The notes: generated by a model not told the origin, from the letters alone. A stretch of DNA of 64,000 bases from SMWD01 sp964629475 (GCA_964629475.1 CAZVQW010000015.1:1-64000), one strand, 5' to 3'. Positions 10,639-20,458 are shown, counted from the first letter of the stretch. Program-made: numbers and translations.

Positions 10639-13482
10639 TCAGCTCTGGCTCCATTCCGTCAGGGCATTGAGAACCTGACCATGTTCTTGTTTGACTGCTG
10701 TGAGTCGATCGCTTATGTCCTTGAGTTCATTTTTGCGAGCGGCAGTTTCCATGCTGCGACACATCTCCACAAGACGATCGGCACCGACATTGCCGCTGCT
10801 CGACTTCAGTGCATGTGCCGTCGAGTGAATTTTTTCCACGTCGCCCTGACTCAGCGCTTCCGCTATGACATCGATCAGCTCTGCCGAATTTTCCCGGTAA
10901 ACATTAATGACGCGGCTGGCAAGCTCCTTGCCGTCCTCCGGGTCGAGTTCGACGATTGCTTCGAGTGCGTTCTGTCTGATTGCATCATTGGATGCAGCAT
11001 TCGAGGCTGATGATTCGTCTTCTGCCTCGATCGTCGTGTCACTCATGGGCAGCCAGCAGGAGAGAACCGTCCGCAGTTCACCCATGCTAAAAGGTTTGGT
11101 CAGGTAGTCATCCATACCGACACTCAGGCAGCGCCTGCGATCCTCTGGAAGTGCGTGGGCGGTCAATGCCACGATCGGCAGATGCTTATGATCCGGGATA
11201 TTGGCTTCCCATTCGCGTATCGCTTGTGTTGCTGCGTACCCGTCCAGAACCGGCATCTCACAATCCATCAGGACGAGATCAAATCGTTGACGACGAATAA
11301 TTTCGACGGCTTCCTGACCGTTGCTGACTTCATCGACCTGGCATTGCATCGTATTGAGCATGCATGTAGCGACCTCGCGATTCACCGGATTGTCTTCGAC
11401 CAGCAGGATGTGACCGCCGATGAACCGCCCGGGTGATCGGGCGACTACTCTGTCGTCGCCTCCGGTTGTTTCGTTGTGATGTGCCGTGCCTGATTCCAGA
11501 ACTTGCGCAATACACTGGCTCAGGCGTGCCGGCCGCGCGGGCTTGGTGATGTGTGCCGCGACTCCGGCTTCTGTCATGCTGCGGCCACCGTCTTCGGTTG
11601 CCGCGGATGTCAGCATGATCATCTTCGTGGCATTGATTTTCGGGTCGGAGCTGATCTTGCCTGCCAGCGTTACCCCATCCATCCTGGGCATATGCCAATC
11701 GAGTATCGCAAGCTGGTAGGGTGTTCCGGCGTCGGCGGCGTCGGCCAGCTGGTGAAGCGCTGCCGGACCATCTTCGACCGCATGGGTGGTGATGTTCCAG
11801 GCAGCGAGTTGGTGCTCGAGAATTTCCCGGTTTGTGGCGTTGTCGTCGACGATCAGAATGCGCAGTGAAGCCGGATCTTTCAGGTCTGAAAGTGTCTGTT
11901 CATGCCACGCTCTCGATCCGGTCTCGAAAACTGCCGTAAACCAGAATGTCGTACCTTTGCCCGGTTCACTTTCGACACCGGTTTCACCGCCCATTAGTTC
12001 GGTGAGTTGTCGGCAAATCGCGAGTCCCAGGCCGGTACCGCCATATCGTCGGGTGATGCCGCCATCTTCCTGCGAGAACAATCCGAATATCATCTCCTGG
12101 CTTTCCGGACGAATGCCAATACCGGTATCGCAGACTTCAAAGCGGTAACGTGGATTACTATCGACGAAGCCATCAGTGCGAACGCGTACAATGATTTCAC
12201 CCTGTTCGGTAAACTTGATGGCATTGCCGATCAGGTTAATCAGTATCTGCCGCAGGCGTGTCTGGTCGCCGCGGACGCTGGTGTCCATTTGCGGCTGTAT
12301 ATCGCAGATAAACTCGAGATTCTTGCTCTGTGCCCGTATCGACAGCAATTCCGAGACACTTTCGACCACCTCGCGCAGATCGAATTCAGCCCTTTCAAGT
12401 TCCAGTTTTCCGGCTTCTATTTTAGAGAAGTCGAGAATGTCGTTGATGATATCGAGCAGGGATTCTGCGGAAGTCTGGATTGTCTTGGCGAAATGGCGTT
12501 GTTTACTGGACAGCTCTGAGTTCAGTATCAGTTCAGTCATGCCGAGCACACCGTTCATCGGCGTTCTGATTTCGTGACTCATGCGCGCGAGAAATTCACT
12601 CTTTGCCTGATTGGCATTTTCGGCTGTTTCTTTGGCTTTGATCGATTGGGCAATCGCATCCTTTAGTTCGCTGTTGGAAATCGAGAGCTGCTGTGCTTGT
12701 TTGTCCAGCTCGTGGCGTCCTTCCTGCAATCGTTTGTCGCGTTGTGAGATTTGTTGAAGCATCGTGTTGAAGCCATCGATCAGGCTGCCAACTTCATCGT
12801 CCCCGGTTTTTTTCGCTCGTAACGAGTAGTCATCGTTCTGTGTCACGCGGTTCATCAGGTCGGCCAATCTCTGGATTGGGCTTGATATGACCGCCTGCAA
12901 CCGGAGTGACACGATATAGGCAATCCCAAATATGATGAGGATGGTAATTGCAGCCATCCACGCAAATCGCACCAGCGTCTGGACGAGTGGATCCAGAGTC
13001 GAGCTCAAGTGGATATAGCCGATTTTTTCACGGTCAAACCAGATGGGCTGAAAGATATCGATCGAACTCAGGCCATTAAAGGACCTGACCGGTTCACGCG
13101 CCGACATCCAGCTACTGAGTTGTTGATTGCCCGCTGGCGTCATGCGCTTGCCCTGGGCGGGATCGCTGTTTTCCGACGTATAGTTTGTGATCAGGTTGCC
13201 TTCGATATCAAAGATATGCCCGCTCATGATGTTGGGCTCGGCGGTCAGTGATTTGAGTACCCGATCGGCAAGCTGGCGATCTTCGAACACAATGGCTGCC
13301 GCACTGTTTGTGCCAATGACGTCGGCGATTGTCGAGAGGTTCTGGCCGATATTTTCACGGTATGCCATGCCTTCGGTTGTGGCCTGAATCATGGCCGCGA
13401 GCAGCAAAGCGACAATTGTCGTCGCAAGTATGATGCTGACCAGCTTGTGGGCTATGGATATGTCGGCAAATTTTCTCATCAT
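10639..13482 (-). CDS. Hybrid sensor histidine kinase, CHASE8-type sensor, two receiver domains and HPt
   Basis: The 947-residue protein has a transmembrane helix at about 12-34, a periplasmic CHASE8-like sensor (about 35-170, with [16 protein letters not shown] as in YfiN-type sensors), a second helix at about 172-194, HAMP, HisKA with the phospho-His in [11 protein letters not shown], HATPase_c with the N box NLIGNAIKF and GGTGLGLAI, two REC domains (Asp in AILDWHMP and VLMDCEMP) and a C-terminal HPt domain with His in [12 protein letters not shown]. This BarA-like layout passes phosphate His-Asp-His and then to a separate regulator, most likely the REC-GGDEF-EAL protein downstream. Its ATG overlaps the stop of the YfiR-like gene by four bases, which suggests coupled translation. 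Confidence 0.95.
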   Translation of the reverse strand: MMRKFADISIAHKLVSIILATTIVALLLAAMIQATTEGMAYRENIGQNLSTIADVIGTNSAAAIVFEDRQLADRVLKSLTAEPNIMSGHIFDIEGNLITNYTSENSDPAQGKRMTPAGNQQLSSWMSAREPVRSFNGLSSIDIFQPIWFDREKIGYIHLSSTLDPLVQTLVRFAWMAAITILIIFGIAYIVSLRLQAVISSPIQRLADLMNRVTQNDDYSLRAKKTGDDEVGSLIDGFNTMLQQISQRDKRLQEGRHELDKQAQQLSISNSELKDAIAQSIKAKETAENANQAKSEFLARMSHEIRTPMNGVLGMTELILNSELSSKQRHFAKTIQTSAESLLDIINDILDFSKIEAGKLELERAEFDLREVVESVSELLSIRAQSKNLEFICDIQPQMDTSVRGDQTRLRQILINLIGNAIKFTEQGEIIVRVRTDGFVDSNPRYRFEVCDTGIGIRPESQEMIFGLFSQEDGGITRRYGGTGLGLAICRQLTELMGGETGVESEPGKGTTFWFTAVFETGSRAWHEQTLSDLKDPASLRILIVDDNATNREILEHQLAAWNITTHAVEDGPAALHQLADAADAGTPYQLAILDWHMPRMDGVTLAGKISSDPKINATKMIMLTSAATEDGGRSMTEAGVAAHITKPARPARLSQCIAQVLESGTAHHNETTGGDDRVVARSPGRFIGGHILLVEDNPVNREVATCMLNTMQCQVDEVSNGQEAVEIIRRQRFDLVLMDCEMPVLDGYAATQAIREWEANIPDHKHLPIVALTAHALPEDRRRCLSVGMDDYLTKPFSMGELRTVLSCWLPMSDTTIEAEDESSASNAASNDAIRQNALEAIVELDPEDGKELASRVINVYRENSAELIDVIAEALSQGDVEKIHSTAHALKSSSGNVGADRLVEMCRSMETAARKNELKDISDRLTAVKQEHGQVLNALTEWSQS

Positions 13483-14096
13483 GTTCCGTTGCGGCTATTC
13501 ATGATCTTTGCGAGCTGCAATAGTTGCGCACTGATGCCCAGACCGGCGTTTTCACTGGCGGCTATATTTATTGCAAATTGGATACGATTTTTTTCAATTT
13601 CGAGACCGATGATGCCGCCGCGGTCAATAAACTGATCGCTGTCCCCGATAGTCAGAACCGGTTGACCGGCAGTTGCATCAAGCAGGGCGAGTTGTTGCTC
13701 GCTGCGGGTGTTGGTCAGCAGCAGGATTTGACAGTCACTGGAGGTTATAGGGTCATCATCATGATTTTGGTGGCGACTACTATCGAAATATTTAGCTGAG
13801 ATCATCCGGCCGTGTATCAGTTTGCCATCGAGCGCGGATATCGCCGTGGCGATAGGATCATCTTCTTGCAAGCATAGGGTCAAAGGTTCGCTGTGATTGG
13901 AAAATGCCTGTTTGGGCCAGGAAACAAATTTTGCGATCTTGAAAATAATTGCTGCCTTGACTGCGTATTCGGATGCGGCCGTGCCTTCCGCGATTGCATG
14001 CGCGGGCAGCGATGTGATCAGCAATACTGCGAACCACAACACCACGAGCCGGTCGGTTCGGCGGTCGTGAGTCAGTTTATGGCGCGGCAGATTCAT
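13479..14096 (-). CDS. YfiR family protein (DUF4154), periplasmic
   Basis: YfiR of Pseudomonas is a periplasmic protein that restrains the cyclase YfiN through its periplasmic sensor. This 205-residue homologue has an N-terminal signal segment ending near [10 protein letters not shown] at residue 36, then the DUF4154 fold beginning [14 protein letters not shown], the characteristic start of the family, and ending with [18 protein letters not shown]. It lacks a lipobox, so it is probably soluble in the periplasm. It lies between a TonB-dependent receptor and a kinase with a YfiN-like sensor, with a four-base overlap into the kinase. I infer that it modulates the kinase sensor, by analogy with YfiR-YfiN. 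Confidence 0.9.
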   Translation of the reverse strand: MNLPRHKLTHDRRTDRLVVLWFAVLLITSLPAHAIAEGTAASEYAVKAAIIFKIAKFVSWPKQAFSNHSEPLTLCLQEDDPIATAISALDGKLIHGRMISAKYFDSSRHQNHDDDPITSSDCQILLLTNTRSEQQLALLDATAGQPVLTIGDSDQFIDRGGIIGLEIEKNRIQFAINIAASENAGLGISAQLLQLAKIMNSRNGT

Positions 14097-14126
14097 TGTG
14101 TTCTGGTGTGTCCCGGTGTTGGGCCA

Positions 14127-16226
14127 TTAAAACCGCCACAGCAGTTCAGCAATCAACTCACGGTCAATTTCTACTGCAATATTGGCGCCTGACTCTTCAT
14201 GAAATTCGAGGTGACTGGATTCAAGCAGGTTGCGTCCGACAAGGCTAAGCTCAAGAGAAGGCAATGCCTGCCACGCCAGCCGGATATCCAGCCCGACATA
14301 GCTGTCGATCTGTTGGATTTCCAGTTCGTCGATATAACGCGCCCAGACATCGAGGTTCATCGTGTCACCGATGTTCATGTTTGATCGTAACGAGAACTGG
14401 TGTTCGGGACTGTCTTCGCCTGCTGAGTCGGGCTGCGCTCCGGGGGCGTCGCCACTGATATTCAGGTATGAATAGGCACCGTAGATTCGCCACCAGTCAG
14501 TGGCGTTGTAAGTGGCGGCGACCTCGATCCCTGTCGTGTCCTGGCGGGCCTGATTGATGAAAGTAATCAGTACTTCCGTATAGTCCCATGCACCGGGTGC
14601 GAAACAAGCCGGATTGGGCGGGATAGCGGGAGATGGAGGAACGATCGGCAAGCCGGCAGGCTGACATGTGGGTGGATACCCATCGGACCAGCGCAGTTCC
14701 TCGTAGTCGTTGTAGAACAATGCGAAATCGACGGTCATCGACTCGAAAGGTTGTGCACGATAGCCCAGTTCGTAGGCGATGACTTCCTCGTTGTCGAGTT
14801 CCGGATTACCAATGATCGTGACTGTGGACGGAACAGGGTATGGGTTTGTCGGCGAGAATGCCGGATCGACGACCCCGAGTATCCGGGCATCCTGTTCAAT
14901 GCGGCTGGGTGTTCGAATCGCACGTGCAACCGAACCCCACAGGGTACTCGTGTCACTGATCAGCCAGCCCAGACGCAGGCTCGGCGACCATTCAAAATCA
15001 TTCTCCGGGCTGAAATTATTCTTCTCAACCTTCGTGCCGAGTGTCAGAAACACCTCGTTGCCGATGAGGCGAATCTCATCCTGGATAAATCCGCTGTACC
15101 TGCGCTGAGTACGTTCCACCGGATCCAGCGATATTGTTTCGTCGCCGCGTGTTTCGTCCGTAGTATTGCGCAGACCGAAGCCCCAGACGATGTCGTGGCG
15201 TGACCAGGGCCTGAAACGGTGTTGCAGGTCAAGGTCCCAGGTATCCTGATCTGACTCGGGGGCAAATCCATGACGTTCACGGTAGTCGTAATATGTTCTG
15301 ATTTTGAGGCTCGATGTATCGGAATATGTGTGGTTCCAGTCGATGTTGACAAAAGCACCCTTTGGTTCGCGATCGATATCGATCGCAGTGGAAGAGGGCG
15401 GATTTATTGAATTACGCAGCACATTTTGGCCGACATCGCCTTCATAGTATTCACTCGTGATCGTCAGTGTGTCCGCCGTGCTGGCCGTCAGGTCCAGCCG
15501 ACCGCCGATTCGGCCTATTTTCCAGTCATCGTAGGCATCCCCATCGGCATAGCCGTCGCGCGAAAAATACTTGCCGAACACGCGGTAATCGATGTCGTTG
15601 CCGATATCACCACCCCATTGCACATTCGTCTCGAACTTTGTCGATGTGCCGGTTGCAATCGCTGCGCTGAGCCCGTGTGTGTCTTCAGCGTTTTTGGTAA
15701 TGATGTTGATGACGCCGTTGACGGCGTTGGCACCCCATAACGCCGCACCCGGCCCACGGATGACTTCGATCCGCTCTATCGAAGCCAGGGTGGTGTCCTG
15801 AGAATCCCAATAGACGCCGGAGAAAAACGGGTCGTACAGGGTTCTGCCGTCCATCAGAACAAGCAGTTTGTTAGCGAAAATACCGTTCGAGCCGCGCACC
15901 GTCACGGCCCAGGTGCTGGCATCGACCTGTGCGACCTGTACGCCCGGAACCATACGCAGTACATCGGGTATGGTGCGTGCACCGGAACGGCGGATATCGT
16001 GTTGTGAAATAACGAAGATTGCCGCCGGCGACGTCGATAACGCCTGTGGTTTTCGTGACACAGACGTAACCGTCACCTGGAGTAGTTCTGCCAGGCTCAG
16101 GCCGATCAGATCCTCGGTTTCTGAACCTGGTGTTGTTGCTGCGTGCGCCGAAATAACTGTCAGGCTCACTAATAGGCATGCGATGAGTGATTGCCGAACC
16201 ATATGCGGCACGTTGTGCGCATCCAT
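14127..16226 (-). CDS. TonB-dependent outer-membrane receptor
   Basis: The 699-residue protein has a signal peptide (cleavage near SAHA-ATTP, residue 30), a plug domain at about 55-165 with IPDVLRMVPGVQV, IERIEVIRGPGAALWGANAVNGVINIITK, split here as the canonical VIRGPG and NGVINI motifs, and a 22-strand barrel ending in the terminal Phe of LLWRF. The substrate is not evident; the plug and barrel resemble receptors annotated for siderophores or vitamin B12, and no transport partners are adjacent. The segment near 510-540 has a Cys-flanked proline-rich loop that may sit at the surface. It is first in a unit with the YfiR-like, kinase and c-di-GMP genes, 30 bases before the YfiR start, which argues for a sensing role in addition to uptake. 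Confidence 0.93.
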   Translation of the reverse strand: MDAHNVPHMVRQSLIACLLVSLTVISAHAATTPGSETEDLIGLSLAELLQVTVTSVSRKPQALSTSPAAIFVISQHDIRRSGARTIPDVLRMVPGVQVAQVDASTWAVTVRGSNGIFANKLLVLMDGRTLYDPFFSGVYWDSQDTTLASIERIEVIRGPGAALWGANAVNGVINIITKNAEDTHGLSAAIATGTSTKFETNVQWGGDIGNDIDYRVFGKYFSRDGYADGDAYDDWKIGRIGGRLDLTASTADTLTITSEYYEGDVGQNVLRNSINPPSSTAIDIDREPKGAFVNIDWNHTYSDTSSLKIRTYYDYRERHGFAPESDQDTWDLDLQHRFRPWSRHDIVWGFGLRNTTDETRGDETISLDPVERTQRRYSGFIQDEIRLIGNEVFLTLGTKVEKNNFSPENDFEWSPSLRLGWLISDTSTLWGSVARAIRTPSRIEQDARILGVVDPAFSPTNPYPVPSTVTIIGNPELDNEEVIAYELGYRAQPFESMTVDFALFYNDYEELRWSDGYPPTCQPAGLPIVPPSPAIPPNPACFAPGAWDYTEVLITFINQARQDTTGIEVAATYNATDWWRIYGAYSYLNISGDAPGAQPDSAGEDSPEHQFSLRSNMNIGDTMNLDVWARYIDELEIQQIDSYVGLDIRLAWQALPSLELSLVGRNLLESSHLEFHEESGANIAVEIDRELIAELLWRF

Positions 16227-16264
16227 TTCTCTTAACCCCGTTGCAACAATGCCCTGTGGAAGGG

Positions 16265-16286
16265 CTGTCCGGACCCCTCCGGACAG
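16265..16286. promoter_or_regulatory. Perfect palindrome in the leader of the TonB-dependent receptor gene
   Basis: Nine-base arms (16265-16273 and 16278-16286) flank four C residues. It lies about 40 bases upstream of the receptor start codon on the minus strand. The position suits an operator or an mRNA hairpin in the 5' leader. No protein can be assigned to it. Confidence 0.4.
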
Positions 16287-16442
16287 TCATAGCGAGTAGT
16301 TCACACGGTTTCGGACCGGAATGATGTGATTGACTGCACATCTGAGGATTTTGTAAAAACTGCGGAAAATCGAGAGTCTGCAACGTGGCCGGTTTGTATG
16401 CGGCCAGGAATATTGGCGGGTTGATATCGGGCTGATGCAGAA

Positions 16443-16468
16443 GATTGTGTGAACTGTGTCACGCAATC
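16443..16468. promoter_or_regulatory. CRP-like 26-bp palindrome or weak terminator
   Basis: Two 10-base arms (16443-16452 and 16459-16468) match at 9 of 10 positions around a 6-base centre. They contain TGTGA-N6-TCACG, which resembles a CRP/Vfr site (TGTGA-N6-TCACA). It sits just after the stop of the small FeoB-linked gene and about 215 bases upstream of the receptor gene. A short T-rich run follows on the minus strand, so it could instead end the feo transcript. Confidence 0.4.
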
Positions 16469-16473
16469 ATCGG

Positions 16474-16653
16474 CTAGCGCTGCTTTCTGAAGAAACGTAT
16501 GGGTTTTTCGTCCGCTTGTTGCGACGAGTTCTGCTCGCAAGCGGAACACTCATTGCTCGAGTGGGGTTTTTTACGCATGCGCCGAAACAGTGCAAAGACC
16601 ACGATGGCGGCCACGATGATGATTGCGAGAATTTCCTGAGTGCCGATGGTCAT
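16474..16653 (-). CDS. Small FeoB-associated membrane protein with a Cys pair, 59 residues
   Basis: This gene encodes 59 residues: a short N-terminus, one transmembrane helix at about residues 8-23 (rich in Ile, Val and Ala), a basic RRMRKK stretch, then a CSAC motif (Cys37 and Cys40) and a basic tail. It follows feoB by 40 bases on the same strand. The arrangement, one helix plus a cytoplasmic C-x2-C tail right after feoB, is that of the FeoB-associated Cys-rich membrane proteins and functionally recalls FeoC. The usual four-Cys pattern is reduced to two. No strong ribosome site is visible. The reading frame is clean and the topology fits the positive-inside rule, so I consider it real. Confidence 0.7.
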   Translation of the reverse strand: MTIGTQEILAIIIVAAIVVFALFRRMRKKPHSSNECSACEQNSSQQADEKPIRFFRKQR

Positions 16654-16693
16654 TACTGGGTTATAGCCGGGTCGTCATCGGGTTGTCGACCAT

Positions 16694-18913
16694 TCAGGAA
16701 CCGAGCTGGTAGACGAGCAAGGCGCCTGTATAGCCGAGGCTTGTCATGTAAAGCCACGCGAACAGCGGCCATCGCCAGGTATGCGTTTCCCGGTACATGA
16801 CCGCAATTGTCGCCACACATTGTAAGGCGAACGCATAGAAAACCAGTAAACCGATGACGACGGGTAACGTGAAGACGCGTGATCCATCATTATGCCTCGC
16901 ATCGTGCAGTCGGCCGACCAGGGCATTGTTGTCGCTTGCAACGTCGCCGACGGCGTAGATCGTGCCGAGTACCGCGATGACAACCTCGCGTGCCGGGAAG
17001 CCGGCAATCACGGCCGAAGAAATTTTCCAGTCCCATCCGAGCGGTGCGAAGACCGGTGCGACAAATCTGCCGGTGCGGCCGAGCAGACTCTGTTCGAGCA
17101 AAGTTGACGCCTCGAGCCGGTCGAGCTCGGCAAGTTGCCGGTCGAGCGTCTCGCCGTGCAGGGTCGTCTCGGCAACCGACCGGCGGTTATCGTAGTCATC
17201 CAGAATTGTTTGCGGTCGCGGGAAATAGGCAAGAGCCCAGATCAATACGGCGACAGCAAAAATAATTGTACCGGCGCGAGTCAGGAAAATTTTTGCTCTG
17301 GCGAGTAACTTGATCAATACAGAATGGATGTCCGGTAATCGATAGGGCGGTATTTCGATCAGGAATGTCGGCGTCGGACCTCGTAACGCGGTTTTCTTCA
17401 GCAGCAATGCCGTTATGATGCCGCCGATGATGCCGAGCAGGTATAACCCGAGAAGGACGAGGCCCTGCAGGTTGATGAACCCGGCAAGGAAATACCGTTC
17501 CGGTACAAAGGCGCTGATCAACAGAGCATAAACGGGCAGACGCGCGGAACACGTCATCATCGGTGCCGACAGCATCGTCGCGATCCGATCGCGTCGTTCC
17601 GGGATGACCCGTGTCGCCATGATTCCCGGTACGGCACACGCGTAGCTCGACAACATCGGGATAAACGATTGTCCGGACAACCCGACACTGCGCATGATTC
17701 GATCGGCCATGAAGGCGACGCGCGGCATATAACCTGAATCTTCAAGAAAGATAATGAATGCAAACAGGATCAGAATCTGGGGCAGGAAGATCACGACGCT
17801 GCCGACGCCGGCGATGACACCGTCCACGAGCAGGCTGGCCAATGCGCCCTCCGGCAAGGCCATTGCAAGAGTCCTGCTCAGGCCGGTCGCTGCACCATCG
17901 ATCAATTCCATCAGTGGCGTTGCCCACGAGAAGACCGCCTGAAATACCGTCGCCATGACCAGTACGAACAGAATGACGCTGATGACCGGCCGGTTGGTGG
18001 CCTGGTCAAAACGTTCGCTCAATGTGATAACCGACTCGGAACGGGTCTCGACATTATTGAGGATCGTGTCGATCAAGTCGTAGCGTGCCTTTGCTTCCTT
18101 CGCCGCGAGCGAGCTTCCGGAGCTCAATTTTTCGCGCAGAACTTCGAGTTCGCGGAGCAGTCGTTCGCCGGCAATGTCTGCGAAACGCCGTTCTGCCATG
18201 CCATGCACATCAATGAGCGCCCGTTCGATTTCGTAGGGCGTCAGGTGGTGTCCGGCATCGCCCAGTCTGTGCCACAGTTCGTTGGCTGCAGCGTGCACGA
18301 TGGGCAACAGGATGGGTCGTTCGGGTGGACGCTCGTTGATGGCGGACGTCAGGGTTTGCTCCAGCTGATCGAGACCGACATGGCTGCTGGCGATGACCGG
18401 TACGACGCGAATGCCGAGGGTAGAGGCCAGTTGCTCGCAATTGATCTTGATGCCTTTTTTCTCGGCAAGGTCGAGCATGTTGACCGCCAACACAATGGGA
18501 ATATCGAGTTCGGCCAGTTGCGTGATGAGAAACAGGTTGCGCCGCAGGTTTGCCGCGTCGGCTATGGCAAGTATGGCTTTCGGTTTGGTCAGCGACTCGA
18601 TCTGACCGAGCAACACATCGATCGTGATCATTTCATCCGGCGAGTGGGCCGACAGGGAGTAGGTTCCCGGCAGGTCGACGAGAGTCGCATCCCGGCCGCC
18701 AATCTCGATCGTGCCGGTGTGGCGTTCGACTGTGACACCGGGATAATTCGCGGTCTTTTGCTTGAGTCCGGTCAGATGGTTAAAAACGGTGCTCTTGCCG
18801 GTGTTCGGATTGCCGATCAGTGCGACGACGGTCTGCGCAGTATCCCGTAATTCGGTATCGCTGTTCTTACGATTTGTAGCCGCGCCGCCGGCGACAGTGC
18901 CGGGCTTATCCAT
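16694..18913 (-). CDS. feoB: Ferrous iron transport protein B
   Basis: FeoB is the inner-membrane ferrous iron transporter with an N-terminal GTPase. In the 739 residues, the G1 motif GNPNTGKST appears near residue 33 after a 30-residue leader, G3 is DLPGTYSL and G4 is NMLD. The GDI helical region follows to about 270. The membrane part contains the family pore motifs, including the Cys in TCSARLPVY and a second gate domain near FPAREVVI. It overlaps feoA by eight bases and is followed by the small Cys-pair protein, giving a feoA-feoB-small gene unit. A Fur-box-like site precedes feoA. Confidence 0.96.
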   Translation of the reverse strand: MDKPGTVAGGAATNRKNSDTELRDTAQTVVALIGNPNTGKSTVFNHLTGLKQKTANYPGVTVERHTGTIEIGGRDATLVDLPGTYSLSAHSPDEMITIDVLLGQIESLTKPKAILAIADAANLRRNLFLITQLAELDIPIVLAVNMLDLAEKKGIKINCEQLASTLGIRVVPVIASSHVGLDQLEQTLTSAINERPPERPILLPIVHAAANELWHRLGDAGHHLTPYEIERALIDVHGMAERRFADIAGERLLRELEVLREKLSSGSSLAAKEAKARYDLIDTILNNVETRSESVITLSERFDQATNRPVISVILFVLVMATVFQAVFSWATPLMELIDGAATGLSRTLAMALPEGALASLLVDGVIAGVGSVVIFLPQILILFAFIIFLEDSGYMPRVAFMADRIMRSVGLSGQSFIPMLSSYACAVPGIMATRVIPERRDRIATMLSAPMMTCSARLPVYALLISAFVPERYFLAGFINLQGLVLLGLYLLGIIGGIITALLLKKTALRGPTPTFLIEIPPYRLPDIHSVLIKLLARAKIFLTRAGTIIFAVAVLIWALAYFPRPQTILDDYDNRRSVAETTLHGETLDRQLAELDRLEASTLLEQSLLGRTGRFVAPVFAPLGWDWKISSAVIAGFPAREVVIAVLGTIYAVGDVASDNNALVGRLHDARHNDGSRVFTLPVVIGLLVFYAFALQCVATIAVMYRETHTWRWPLFAWLYMTSLGYTGALLVYQLGS

Positions 18914-19136
18914 CGCTGGTTGCCACCGTTATTTTCCGTGCTTCGTCACGCCGCAATGACAGGCGATAGCCCATGATTTCAATCTCGATCGGGTCGCCGC
19001 CAATTGCCTTGCGAGTCAACGAGATATCCGCACCCTCGAGCAAACCCAGGGCCATCAGGCGCTGAACGAATGGACCCTCGCCGCCGATAGCGGTGATTTT
19101 GGCCGTCTGGCCGGCGGTTAACTGGTCAAGTGTCAT
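18906..19136 (-). CDS. feoA: Ferrous iron transport protein A
   Basis: FeoA is a small SH3-like cytoplasmic protein needed for FeoB function. The 76 residues begin with MTLDQL and contain the family features GEGPFVQRLMALGLLEGADI and a C-terminal GYRLSLRRDEA, both in the expected order. The length is typical. It is the first gene of the feo unit and lies about 40 bases downstream of a Fur-box-like palindrome. Confidence 0.95.
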   Translation of the reverse strand: MTLDQLTAGQTAKITAIGGEGPFVQRLMALGLLEGADISLTRKAIGGDPIEIEIMGYRLSLRRDEARKITVATSDG

Positions 19137-19172
19137 TGGAAGGGCTTTAGTTTGACAGGATTCGAGACTATG

Positions 19173-19192
19173 GATTCTAAATGAGAATCATT
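19173..19192 (-). promoter_or_regulatory. Putative Fur box upstream of feoA
   Basis: The site contains the inverted repeat GATTC-N7-GAATC and the core AATGAGAATCATT, close to the Fur consensus GATAATGATAATCATTATC. It lies 37-56 bases upstream of the feoA start on the minus strand, where Fur-Fe2+ would block transcription when iron is plentiful. This is inferred from motif and position. Confidence 0.75.
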
Positions 19193-19306
19193 ACTGCTTA
19201 TAGTTTCGGGTATAAGGGTTTTCCGAAACAGAATTTATTTCGGAGAATCCGCGGGATTCGGAGATAAATGACGCCGGGCTTCCAGTCGGCGGTGAGCCTG
19301 TGCAGG

Positions 19307-20458
19307 TCAGGTCGTAGGCGAAGTTTTGCGTGAGGCCATTAGCGCCTGAACTTCATGTTCGTAGGCTCTCGCAAACTCGTTTCTGAAGGCTTCGGGAGCC
19401 TTGCCGTCTTCGGCCTGGGTCATCACCTGAAAACACTCTTGATAGAGTTCCCAGTATTTGAGTTTGTTTGTTCCGGACAGCAGCGGTTTGCGTTTCAGTC
19501 CCTGGTCGAACTGCGAGCTCAACTCGTCGGGATCGAATCTTTCGAGGAATTCCTTTAGCGCGAGCAACATGGCCTTGGGTACGGCACGCTCATGTTGCTG
19601 GATTTCCCTGAACGAGACCTGCACGGCTTCGACGGATGACAGGTACGATTCTGTGTGATCACCGAGCAGGTATTTCAATGCATCGGCGGTTGTCGGGGAA
19701 AATTTCAGCGGATTATTCTGCTTGCCCTGGATCAGAGTCTGCGGCAGGCGGTAGGTATCCTTCAGGCGGGTACGCTCCTGTATCAGGTCGGTCAGTCCGC
19801 TGACGAAACTGTTCAACAGTTGACCGGCCATCTGTAATACCTCGGACGGCACAGTTCCGGCCAGGTCGCCGGGTTTCAGGCCGGCGGCTTCAATCAGGAT
19901 GCCGACGGCCTTATCTTCGGCGATGTGCTTTGATGACTGGGGATCGGTCAGTTTCGACAACGCAATGCGTTCGCTGAGTTGCGATGCGCCGTCACCCTGC
20001 AGGTGTTGTGCCAGAGCTTTGTCTTCGACCATCTTGTCTTCGTCGACCAGCAGGAGTTCAACAGAATCGTCTTCCGGCACGAGTTGTGCGCGAATAACCG
20101 AGTCACGCATGCCGTCGTCAATCAGATCTTCATCGTCTTCCGTCAATTCGATCTGAATATCGAATTCGCCGATGCGCAGGCGGTCACCGTCAAACAGACG
20201 TTGCGGGTGTCCCCGCCCAACCGGTTCGTCAGCACCATTGACGTAAACGCCGTTTCGACTCGTATCGATGAGGTAGTAGGCCCCGGACTGGAAGTCGATC
20301 AATGCGTGCCGGCCCGATACGTAGCATTTAGGATCGGGCAGGACCCAGTCATTGTCCGCATTTCGACCGATGGTTCCACCACAAGCTATGAATTCCGTGC
20401 ACGGCTCGTCGTCGAATTGATCGCGGTTTTGACTGGTGATGCTCAAACGCAAAGGCAT
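19307..20458 (-). CDS. FHA-domain protein of the type VI secretion TagH/ImpI family, orphan
   Basis: The 383-residue protein has an N-terminal forkhead-associated domain (about residues 20-105) with the phosphothreonine-binding signatures GRNADNDWVLPD, SGRHA and DTSRNGVYVN. An acidic linker follows, and then a C-terminal domain (about 190-375) of the type found in T6SS-associated FHA proteins, with PLKFSPTTADALKYLLG and an HERAVPKAMLLALKEFLERFDP-type region read here in shorter pieces. In T6SS loci such proteins work with PpkA-type kinases in threonine phosphorylation control. No other T6SS gene is nearby. A kinase gene at 45658-46944 is a possible partner. Family assignment is fairly sure, function here is not. 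Confidence 0.85.
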   Translation of the reverse strand: MPLRLSITSQNRDQFDDEPCTEFIACGGTIGRNADNDWVLPDPKCYVSGRHALIDFQSGAYYLIDTSRNGVYVNGADEPVGRGHPQRLFDGDRLRIGEFDIQIELTEDDEDLIDDGMRDSVIRAQLVPEDDSVELLLVDEDKMVEDKALAQHLQGDGASQLSERIALSKLTDPQSSKHIAEDKAVGILIEAAGLKPGDLAGTVPSEVLQMAGQLLNSFVSGLTDLIQERTRLKDTYRLPQTLIQGKQNNPLKFSPTTADALKYLLGDHTESYLSSVEAVQVSFREIQQHERAVPKAMLLALKEFLERFDPDELSSQFDQGLKRKPLLSGTNKLKYWELYQECFQVMTQAEDGKAPEAFRNEFARAYEHEVQALMASRKTSPTT

